From Thermococcus sp. (lineage in GTDB: Archaea > Methanobacteriota_B > Thermococci > Thermococcales > Thermococcaceae): a stretch of DNA of 10,059 nucleotides. Each line of letters begins with the position of its first letter. Position 1 is the first letter of the stretch. The translations under genes were made by a program, and so were the position numbers. Positions 4,616 through 10,059 of the stretch are shown in pieces. The notes below the pieces were generated by a model that saw only the letters and a list, made by a program, of their open reading frames with translations, was not told the DNA's origin and ran no database searches. The DNA lies in assembly GCA_026987155.1 (NCBI GenBank), contig JALSNG010000066.1, positions 1 through 10,059 on the forward strand, given 5' to 3'.

Positions 4616-7126
4616 TCAGAAGGTGAAGTAATCAACCCCCTTACCCTTCTCGCCACCACCTTTCCTCTGCTGTTCGAAGTTCTGGTAATAGTCAACCATG
4701 TAGGGTGTTATGCTGGGTTTCACTTTCTTCAGCGCCCTTTCGAAATCGGCTCTCGAAACCCTGAGCCTCTCAAGGAACTGCTCGTCCTCGGATTCCACCA
4801 TTTCCTCCGGCAGAGAAGCCATCACACGCCTCATGGCTATAAGGGCAGCTTCTCTAACGAGAGCCTCAAGGTCGGCGCCGGAATACCCCTCTGTCTTCTT
4901 TGCCAGCTCCTCAAGCTTTACATCTTCGGCGAGAGGCACGCGCCTCGTGTGAACCCGAAGTATCTCCAGCCTGGCCTTCTCATCTGGCGCTGGAACGAGT
5001 ATCAGCCGGTCAAAGCGCCCAGGTCTCAGTAAAGCTGGGTCGAGTATATCGGGCCTGTTGGTTGCCGCTATCACAACCACCCCGCTGTTGCGCTCTATGC
5101 CGTCCATCTCTGTCAAGAGCTGGTTGATGAGCCTGTCCGTAACGCGGCTCATGTCGCTTCCCCTGGCCGGTGCTATCGCGTCAATTTCATCGATGAACAC
5201 CACGGTCGGAGCGGCTTGGCGAGCCTTTCTGAATATCTCTCGTATCCTCTTCTCGCTCTCGCCGACCCATTTGGAGAGAACCTCCGGGCCGCGGATGCCG
5301 ATGAAGTTGGCCTCGCTCTCCGTTGCGACCGCCTTAGCGAGGAGCGTCTTGCCGGTTCCCGGCGGACCGTAGAGGAGCACTCCCCTCGGCGGTTCAATAC
5401 CAAGCCTCCCGAAAGCTTTGGGGTACTTCAACGGCCATTCAACTGCCTCGCGTAGTTCTTCCTTAACTTCTTCGAGGCCGCCCACATCCTCCCAACGGAC
5501 GTTGGGCATTTCGATCAAGACTTCCCTGAGTGCGCTCGGCTCGACCATTTTTAGCGCCTCGTAGAAGTCCGCCTTTCTAACGCGAAGTTCCCCAAGGACT
5601 TCTGGAGGAATCCTCTCGTGTTCGGGGCTTATCTTGCCCTCATTGATGAGCCTCCTCAGGACGACCATCGCCGCTTCTCTCGCGAGAGCCGCCAGATCTG
5701 CTCCAACGAATCCGTGAGTCTTCTCGGCGATTTCTTCAAGCATCCTGTCTATCAACCTGCTCCTGACCTCAGGATAGACCTCGTTTTCGCTCTTGAGGGC
5801 TTCCTTGATCTCTCCCTCACTCCTCGCACCCTCGACCCTTTCGATGAGTCTCTCCAGCTTGCTTCTTTCAAAGGCCTCCCTCTTTATAAGCTCCCGGAGA
5901 ACCCTTAAAACAGTGGTCTTGTCGTAGTCCGGCTCCAGGGGCATTCCCCTGGTGTGTATCTGGAGTATCTCCTTCCTGCCGGCCTTGTCCGGAACGCCAA
6001 CCTCAATCTCTCTATCAAAGCGCCCTGGCCTCCTAAGAGCCGGATCCAATGCATCCGGCCTGTTGGTTGCGGCGATGACTATGACCTTTCCGCGCCCCTT
6101 CAGCCCGTCCATCAGGGTAAGTAACTGTGAGACAACTCTTTTCTCCACCTCTCCTACAACCTCCTCTCTCTTTGGCGCTATCGCGTCAATCTCATCGATG
6201 AAGATAATGCTCGGGGCATTATCTTCAGCCTCCTTGAATATCTCCCTAAGCCTTTCTTCGCTCTCCCCATAGAATTTGCTCATTATCTCCGGCCCGTTGA
6301 TGGCTATGAAGTGAGCATTCGCCTCGTTGGCAACTGCCTTGGCCAGTAGAGTCTTACCCGTTCCCGGCGGACCGTAGAGGAGAACACCCTTAGGCGGCTC
6401 AATGCCGAGTCTTTCGAAGAGTTCGGGGTGTTTAAGCGGTAGCTCAACCATCTCACGTATCTTCTGGATGGCATCACTCAAACCGCCGATGTCCTCGTAA
6501 GTTACCTCGGGAATAGCCTCCTCGCGCACTTCAACGGCCTGCGGCAGAACCTCCACCTCGGTGTTGTAGGTTATCTGGACTATACCCTTTGGAACCGTAC
6601 TGACAACCACAAACTTGAGCTCCCCGAACCCAATGGGCATTGCCTCGAAGAGACCGCGAAGAAGTTCGTCAAAGGGGGAACCACCGTAATAACCCTCGCT
6701 CCTGTTGCTCGCCACAATGAGGTCGCCTTTGACCAGAGGCCTTCCGAGAAGGTTCTGCTTCACCATGTCCCCAGGAATCTGGATAAAGACCCCCTTCTGG
6801 GCAGGAGCCAATACAACTTTTTTGGCCTCCTGAACCTCGGCCTTCCTGACGGTCACGTAGTCTCCTATGCTCACCCCCGCGTTCCTTCGGATGTACCCGT
6901 CCATGCGTATTATGTCGAGCCCTCTGTCGTCGGGGTGGGGATTGGAAACTATCGCGGCCGTTGAGCGCTCTCCGATTAGCTCAACTATGTCCCCTGGCTC
7001 AACGCCAAGCTGCTTCTGGTACTTCCTGTCAAAGCGTACTATCCCTCGACCAACGTCCCGCTTGAGGGCCTCGGCAACCCTAAGCTTTATCTTCTCATAC
7101 CTCTCATCCTCCTTCTTAAAGATCAT
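4616..7126 (-). CDS. cdc48: CDC48/VAT-type AAA+ ATPase with two ATPase rings
   Basis: An 836-residue archaeal p97/CDC48 homologue: a hexameric ATP-driven unfoldase that threads proteins through its pore, and is known in archaea to deliver substrates to the 20S proteasome. The N domain is at about 1-190 (double-psi barrel, then a second subdomain). D1 has Walker A GPPGTGKT (252-259), Walker B IIFIDE (307-312), sensor ATNR (353-356) and arginine-finger motif RRPGRFDR (365-372). D2 has GPPGTGKT (587-594), VVFIDE (642-647), ATNR and RPGRFDR (701-707). Pore loops are KFYG (284-287) and KWVG (619-622), so both rings look active. Between about 400 and 463, D1 carries a charged helical insertion absent from the VAT of Thermoplasma and from eukaryotic p97. 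The C-terminus ends in DYFTF after a Gly/Lys-rich linker and is not a canonical HbYX motif. ATG 7126 follows GGGAGGCGATC and overlaps the upstream stop as ATGA, so translation is coupled. Confidence 0.97.
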   Translation of the reverse strand: MIFKKEDERYEKIKLRVAEALKRDVGRGIVRFDRKYQKQLGVEPGDIVELIGERSTAAIVSNPHPDDRGLDIIRMDGYIRRNAGVSIGDYVTVRKAEVQEAKKVVLAPAQKGVFIQIPGDMVKQNLLGRPLVKGDLIVASNRSEGYYGGSPFDELLRGLFEAMPIGFGELKFVVVSTVPKGIVQITYNTEVEVLPQAVEVREEAIPEVTYEDIGGLSDAIQKIREMVELPLKHPELFERLGIEPPKGVLLYGPPGTGKTLLAKAVANEANAHFIAINGPEIMSKFYGESEERLREIFKEAEDNAPSIIFIDEIDAIAPKREEVVGEVEKRVVSQLLTLMDGLKGRGKVIVIAATNRPDALDPALRRPGRFDREIEVGVPDKAGRKEILQIHTRGMPLEPDYDKTTVLRVLRELIKREAFERSKLERLIERVEGARSEGEIKEALKSENEVYPEVRSRLIDRMLEEIAEKTHGFVGADLAALAREAAMVVLRRLINEGKISPEHERIPPEVLGELRVRKADFYEALKMVEPSALREVLIEMPNVRWEDVGGLEEVKEELREAVEWPLKYPKAFGRLGIEPPRGVLLYGPPGTGKTLLAKAVATESEANFIGIRGPEVLSKWVGESEKRIREIFRKARQAAPTVVFIDEIDAIAPARGSDMSRVTDRLINQLLTEMDGIERNSGVVVIAATNRPDILDPALLRPGRFDRLILVPAPDEKARLEILRVHTRRVPLAEDVKLEELAKKTEGYSGADLEALVREAALIAMRRVMASLPEEMVESEDEQFLERLRVSRADFERALKKVKPSITPYMVDYYQNFEQQRKGGGEKGKGVDYFTF

Positions 7127-7881
7127 TTTGATCGCCTCCCGTGCCGTTGAATTGCCTCTTCAAGGGTAATCCTCCCGAGAGCAACATCCCTCGCGAGTTT
7201 CGAGGGTATCGTGATATTACCACTTATCTCACGGCTCCTTCTTTTTATATCCTCTATCTCGCGCCTCGTAGGTTCTCTTACATCAAGGAGCTCACCTATC
7301 GTGACCTCCCTACCCTCCCGGAGCCCAATGTTTATGGCAGCCACGATGTCCTGAACCTGCGAAACCTCTACACCACCAACCTTTGGGGTCGTTCCCCATT
7401 CATCAACGAGAATAACCCTGTAGTCGTGACCCAACACCTTCTCAAGAGCCCTGAGCATAAGGGCCCTCTGCCTCTTAGCGCCATGCCCGATTTTAATTTT
7501 TGCATTGGGGTATTTTTTAAGAAGTTCGATAATCACATCCACATCCCTGGGACTTTTGAGGTGATGGACTTCTATAATCCTATTGTCCGCTACAACGCAG
7601 AGACCGGGCCTCTCCCCTGGATCAATGGCCACATAAACCCTCCTAAACCTTCTCCCCTCCAGCCTTGCAATCAATTCGTCCATAAAATCATCGTCCCTCA
7701 CTATAACCTTGACCGGAAAATCCACATTGCCCTCATCAGCCTCCCCCGTCAGCACAACCTCAACGTCGTAGGGAATCCTCTCCCCAACCCTCAAGCTGAG
7801 GAAGGGCACTCCGTACTCTTTCAGGAGCTTAACCGCCCTGTAATAAACCCTCGCATCATCGGTTACGACGGCCACCCTCAT
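7123..7881 (-). CDS. Predicted RNase H/RuvC-fold protein, first gene of the CDC48 operon
   Basis: A 252-residue cytosolic protein without a name that I know. Residues 1-75 form a small alpha/beta domain (VAVVTDD at the start, a helix, then VVLTGEAD). Residues 80-195 read like an RNase H fold of the RuvC/YqgF/DUF460 kind: a first strand with the hallmark VAIDPGERPG (D87), a later strand VILVDEWGT (D160, E161), and a helix with D178 in QVQDIVAAI, spaced as the catalytic acids of RuvC-like nucleases are. H133 in IGHGAKRQR may bind nucleic acid together with nearby Arg/Lys. A basic helical tail (205-252, rich in Arg/Lys) would suit nucleic-acid contact. A nuclease activity is inference; a structural role with the same fold is the alternative. 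The ATG at 7881 lacks a real ribosome site, and the TATA element 26 bp upstream suggests a leaderless message. The TGA overlaps the CDC48 ATG. Confidence 0.8.
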   Translation of the reverse strand: MRVAVVTDDARVYYRAVKLLKEYGVPFLSLRVGERIPYDVEVVLTGEADEGNVDFPVKVIVRDDDFMDELIARLEGRRFRRVYVAIDPGERPGLCVVADNRIIEVHHLKSPRDVDVIIELLKKYPNAKIKIGHGAKRQRALMLRALEKVLGHDYRVILVDEWGTTPKVGGVEVSQVQDIVAAINIGLREGREVTIGELLDVREPTRREIEDIKRRSREISGNITIPSKLARDVALGRITLEEAIQRHGRRSK

Positions 7882-7896
7882 GGGAAATACTTCCCA
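7881..7896. repeat. Perfect inverted repeat at the CDC48 operon start
   Basis: TGGGAA, four bases, TTCCCA: a 6-bp perfect inverted repeat that touches the start codon of the RNase H-fold gene and covers the expected transcription start. Its position suits an operator for a dimeric repressor; a hairpin is less likely to matter if the transcript is leaderless, because most of the repeat would not be transcribed. Confidence 0.45.
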
Positions 7897-7902
7897 AGGA
7901 CG

Positions 7903-7920
7903 AATAAAAACCTTTCCAAA
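7903..7920 (-). promoter_or_regulatory. BRE/TATA promoter of the CDC48 operon
   Basis: On the minus strand TTTGGAAAGGTTTTTATT has an A/G-rich BRE and the TATA element TTTTTATT. The TATA centre (about 7907) is 26 bp from the A of the start codon, so transcription should begin at or within a base or two of the ATG. Confidence 0.65.
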
Positions 7921-7949
7921 TCGCCTTCACCACTCGGGCCCTTTTCAGG

Positions 7950-7966
7950 ACAAAAAAGATTATAAG
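7950..7966 (+). promoter_or_regulatory. BRE/TATA promoter of the acidic miniprotein gene
   Basis: ACAAAAAAGATTATAAG contains an A-rich BRE and the TATA element TTATAA. The expected start of transcription is near 7988, giving a leader of about 11 nt that includes GTGGGGG. It stands back to back with the CDC48 operon promoter, about 40 bp away. Confidence 0.65.
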
Positions 7967-7998
7967 CAACAGGAGAAGAAAAAAGTGGGGGACTTCCC

Positions 7999-8148
7999 AT
8001 GCAGCCTCCAAAGAAAGAAAAACACCCTATTGAAGAAGAATGGGAAGACGAGCTCTTTGAAGAAGATGAGGATTGGGAAGAAGAGTTTGAGGAGGACTGG
8101 GAAGAAGAATGGGAAGACGAAGACTGGGAAGAGGACGACGAGTGGTAG
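7999..8148 (+). CDS. 49-residue acidic, tryptophan-rich miniprotein
   Basis: A short gene: ATG at 7999, TAG at 8146-8148. After a Lys/Pro-rich start (MQPPKKEKHP) the protein is almost pure Glu, Asp and aromatic residues: 30 of 49 residues are acidic and six are Trp (15, 26, 34, 38, 43, 49), with Phe 20 and 30. W26, F30, W34 and W38 are four apart, so a helix would have an aromatic stripe on an otherwise acidic surface; the last residue is Trp. The reading frame is supported by its own promoter, by GTGGGGG before the ATG, and by mixed use of GAA/GAG and GAT/GAC codons, which points to selection on the protein rather than a simple DNA repeat. A 20-bp exact repeat (8032-8051 and 8101-8120) encodes the same EEEWED segment in phase. 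The function is unknown: nucleic-acid mimicry, binding a basic partner, or a metal/cation role are possibilities. It is divergent from the CDC48 operon. Confidence 0.75.
   Translation: MQPPKKEKHPIEEEWEDELFEEDEDWEEEFEEDWEEEWEDEDWEEDDEW
8032..8120 (+). repeat. In-phase 20-bp direct repeat inside the miniprotein gene
   Basis: The 20 bp at 8032-8051 recur exactly at 8101-8120, 69 bp (23 codons) apart and in the same frame, encoding EEEWED both times. This suggests that the gene grew by internal duplication. Confidence 0.7.
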
Positions 8149-9435
8149 TCATCCATCGCTCTTTTTTCTCCCCCTGCCCCAGCCGACCCCTGCCGTGAGG
8201 ATTCTCTCCGTTGAGAACAGCCATGCCGTGGCGTAGAGTATAGCGACCGCCACTACCGTTAGGTAAGCCATGCTTATCGCTATCGGCGTGTAGCTGCTGA
8301 GGAGGACGTAGCGGTAGTCCACGACGGGGTGTGTGAAGGGCACCGCCAGCAGAATATATTTGACGACCGCTGGGAGGTCGTTTATGTCGGTGTACATCAG
8401 CAGGAAGGCCGGGAACGCCAGGGGCAGGATAACCGCGCTGACCAACGTTGTAGCACTCTGCACATCTTCCGCAAAGGTCGCCACTATCATGGCTAAGCTG
8501 AGGGCGATTATTATCGTCAGGAACACAACTAGGGCAAACATCAGCGCCCCCGTTGCGGTGACGGACAACCCGAGATCTTCGAGGCTCACACCGCTCGAAC
8601 CCAGCCCAAAGGAGCTCATGTAGTAGCGCATGCCCACCATGTAAGCTATGGCCGCTACCAGACCCATCATCGCTGTGCCGAATATCTTCGCCGCGACTAT
8701 CTTCGTCCTCGCCACGGGGAGGGTGAGGAGCGTCTCCAGCGTCTTGTTCTCCTTCTCGCTCGCTATGGCTCCAGCCGCCATCTGGGAGGTTATCATGACC
8801 ATCATGAAGACTATGAGCGGTATCGTGAAGGCCTGGGCCGCTATAACGCTCGAAACCGCGGTTGGAGATACATCCACGACCCTGCCGTTTATTACCGACC
8901 TGCTCTCCGTTTGTATCGGCTGTAGTATGGCGTCTGGATTGCCTGCGCCGAGGTTCTTCACCTTTATCCTGGCTATCTCGTCGCTAAGAACCTGGATGAT
9001 GGAATTTATCCTGCCTTCGCTGACGCTCTCCTTTATGCCAGTGCTTATGCTCATAAATATGCCGTATACCTCAACCGTGGCCGTCTCGTTGGCCTGGAGC
9101 TTTGATGAGAAGTCGGGAGGAATGACCACGAGAACGTTCTGCTCCTTTTTTATTGCCCCCTGAATGGCCCCATCAAGGGAAGTCGCGTTAACAACAGTCA
9201 CAGTCACGTTGGGGGCAACTTCCAGAGCCTTTATAAGTACCTTCCCGTAGGGCCCCTCATCAAAGTTCGCTATCGCCACATGGGTCTCTCCCTGGGCCTG
9301 CTCCATGCCGATGTTCACGGCCTTTCCCATCAGGGGAAGCAGTATCAGCGGGACGACCACGAGGCCAAAGACGAGCTTCTTGTCCCTGAAGAGGTTCCAG
9401 AGTTCCTTCTTTGCCATGACCCAGAAGTCGCTCAA
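8149..9435 (-). CDS. ABC-2 type transporter permease, NatB-like
   Basis: A 428-residue membrane subunit of an ABC exporter. TM1 is at about 21-40, a large extracytoplasmic domain at 42-195, then TM segments at about 197-222, 246-268, 293-321, 328-348 and 384-407. The first cytosolic loop after the domain holds the ABC-2 hallmark EKENKTLETLLTLPV (227-241), the coupling segment for the ATPase. This layout (TM, large external domain, five or more TM) is that of NatB, the permease of the NatAB sodium exporter of Bacillus, and of related export permeases. The substrate cannot be read from the sequence. The start is TTG at 9435-9433: its TTGA overlaps the stop of the ATPase gene, and GGGGGTGAAGGAGC precedes it, so translation is coupled. 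An ATG six codons later (MAKKELW) is an alternative. Its stop directly abuts the stop of the acidic miniprotein gene on the other strand. Confidence 0.9.
   Translation of the reverse strand: MSDFWVMAKKELWNLFRDKKLVFGLVVVPLILLPLMGKAVNIGMEQAQGETHVAIANFDEGPYGKVLIKALEVAPNVTVTVVNATSLDGAIQGAIKKEQNVLVVIPPDFSSKLQANETATVEVYGIFMSISTGIKESVSEGRINSIIQVLSDEIARIKVKNLGAGNPDAILQPIQTESRSVINGRVVDVSPTAVSSVIAAQAFTIPLIVFMMVMITSQMAAGAIASEKENKTLETLLTLPVARTKIVAAKIFGTAMMGLVAAIAYMVGMRYYMSSFGLGSSGVSLEDLGLSVTATGALMFALVVFLTIIIALSLAMIVATFAEDVQSATTLVSAVILPLAFPAFLLMYTDINDLPAVVKYILLAVPFTHPVVDYRYVLLSSYTPIAISMAYLTVVAVAILYATAWLFSTERILTAGVGWGRGRKKSDG
8162..8167 (+). terminator. T6 terminator after the miniprotein gene
   Basis: A run of six T lies 13 bp after the TAG of the acidic miniprotein gene on its coding strand, a plausible archaeal oligo-T terminator. 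It falls inside the 3' end of the convergent permease gene. Confidence 0.45.
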
Positions 9436-10059
9436 GCTCCTTCACCCCCTATTGGCTCACCGATGTTCACTCCGACAGCGCGCATGAAGACCTCCTCGAG
9501 GTTCTGGGCATTGTAGCGCTCCTTCAGCTCCTTTGGCGTTCCCACCTCTACTATCCGCCCCTTGTTTATCAAAGCAACTCTGTCGCAGAGGAACTCCACC
9601 TCAAGCATGTTGTGGCTCGATAGAAGGAACGTTACGCCTTCTTTTCTCGCGAAGCGCCTTATCGTCTGCCGTATCGAGTATGCGTTCACGATGTCCAGTC
9701 CGCTGGCAGGCTCGTCCAGTATGGCCAGCTTGGGCTTTACCATCAGGGCCCTCGCTATGAGGAGCTTCCTCGTCATTCCCTTGGAGTACGTGGAAACCTT
9801 GTCATGCAACCTGTCCCCCAAACCGGAAAGCTTGACGCCGAGTTCGAGCATCTTTTTGGCTTTCCCCTCGTCCTTCGCGTACAGCTTCGCCATGAACCCG
9901 AGGTATTCGTAGCCGGTGAGGTTCTTGTATGCCCCAGCCTCCTCGGGCAGGTAGCTGATGATTTCCCTGACCCCGTCGGCTTCCTTCACCACGTCGTGGC
10001 CCGCTATTTCTGCCCTCCCCCCGGTCGGCTTGAGGAGGGTTGCGAGTATTTTCAGCGTC
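9432..10059 (-). CDS. ABC transporter ATP-binding protein, NatA-like, partial (N-terminus outside window)
   Basis: The last 208 residues are visible; the N-terminus, including Walker A, lies past the right edge. The first visible residues, TLKILATLLKPTGG, are what normally follows GxxGAGKT, so the cut is just behind the P-loop. Then come the Q-loop region ISYLPEEAGAY (Glu where many ABC proteins have Gln, usual for NatA/CcmA-type exporters), the signature STYSKGMTRK (a variant of LSGGQ), Walker B LAILDEPASGLD and the switch histidine in LLSSHNMLEVE. It hydrolyses ATP at the cytosolic face of the membrane to drive the permease encoded immediately downstream, with which it shares a TTGA stop/start overlap. 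A GTG at 9992 could be mistaken for the start but the frame is open and conserved upstream of it. The C-terminus after EVGTPKELKERY is short, as in simple exporters. Confidence 0.93.
   Translation of the reverse strand, partial: TLKILATLLKPTGGRAEIAGHDVVKEADGVREIISYLPEEAGAYKNLTGYEYLGFMAKLYAKDEGKAKKMLELGVKLSGLGDRLHDKVSTYSKGMTRKLLIARALMVKPKLAILDEPASGLDIVNAYSIRQTIRRFARKEGVTFLLSSHNMLEVEFLCDRVALINKGRIVEVGTPKELKERYNAQNLEEVFMRAVGVNIGEPIGGEGA

Noticed and set aside
7141..7965. A 274-codon open frame on the plus strand
   Set aside because: It lies antisense over the RNase H-fold gene, has no domain pattern, is rich in Pro and Asn as out-of-frame readings here are, and lacks a promoter and ribosome site.
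7878..8156. A serine-rich open frame on the minus strand opposite the acidic miniprotein gene
   Set aside because: It is the complement of GAA/GAG/TGG codons read in another frame, giving runs of Ser. It has no promoter or ribosome site and spans the divergent promoter region of the CDC48 operon.
7880..8236. A Lys-rich open frame on the plus strand that passes through the miniprotein gene in another frame
   Set aside because: Its ATG lies opposite the start of the RNase H-fold gene, upstream of the plus-strand TATA element, so the mapped promoter would not cover it. Lys/Arg runs are expected when a GAA-rich stretch is read out of frame.

Overview
The window looks like chromosomal DNA of a hyperthermophilic euryarchaeon of the order Thermococcales, most likely Thermococcus. 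Evidence: an ADP-forming acetyl-CoA synthetase alpha subunit close to the Pyrococcus type, an 836-residue two-ring CDC48/VAT ATPase, archaeal BRE/TATA promoters about 25 bp from the inferred transcription starts, purine-rich GGAGGTGATC-like ribosome sites, short intergenic gaps and no introns. I see no tRNA, rRNA, CRISPR array, transposon or integration site.

Layout, left to right. (1) Positions 1-673, minus strand: two tandem PsiE-family membrane proteins, the first cut by the window edge; they are paralogues and their promoters also match. (2) 868-2262, plus strand: the alpha subunit of ADP-forming acetate-CoA ligase, with its own promoter and no beta subunit beside it. (3) 2314-3466: two divergent unknown proteins, one with an N-terminal membrane anchor or signal sequence and one with four membrane segments, in visibly AT-richer DNA. 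(4) 3484-4191, plus: a YfcE/MJ0936-like metallophosphoesterase, overlapping tail to tail by 4 nt with (5) a small PRC-barrel protein (minus, 4188-4544), whose promoter lies just past the end of the next gene. (6) 4616-7881, minus: a two-gene operon in which a predicted RNase H/RuvC-fold protein (7123-7881) is coupled by an ATGA overlap to CDC48 (4616-7126). (7) 7999-8148, plus: a 49-residue protein made almost entirely of Glu, Asp and Trp, divergent from the CDC48 operon, with its own promoter. (8) 8149-10059, minus: an ABC-2 (NatB-like) permease and its NatA-like ATPase, joined by a TTGA overlap; the ATPase runs off the right edge just after its Walker A motif.

How the genes may work together: CDC48 is the protein unfoldase that feeds the archaeal 20S proteasome or remodels complexes. 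Its tight coupling to a predicted nuclease-fold protein suggests a shared process, perhaps on nucleic acid-protein complexes, but that is inference. The acidic Trp-rich miniprotein shares the same 117-bp divergent intergenic region and is the most unusual object in the window. The ABC pair is an export system. The acetate-CoA ligase belongs to energy-conserving peptide and sugar fermentation. Several start codons were moved from the longest possible one to the one that fits the ribosome site and promoter; each case is explained in its entry.
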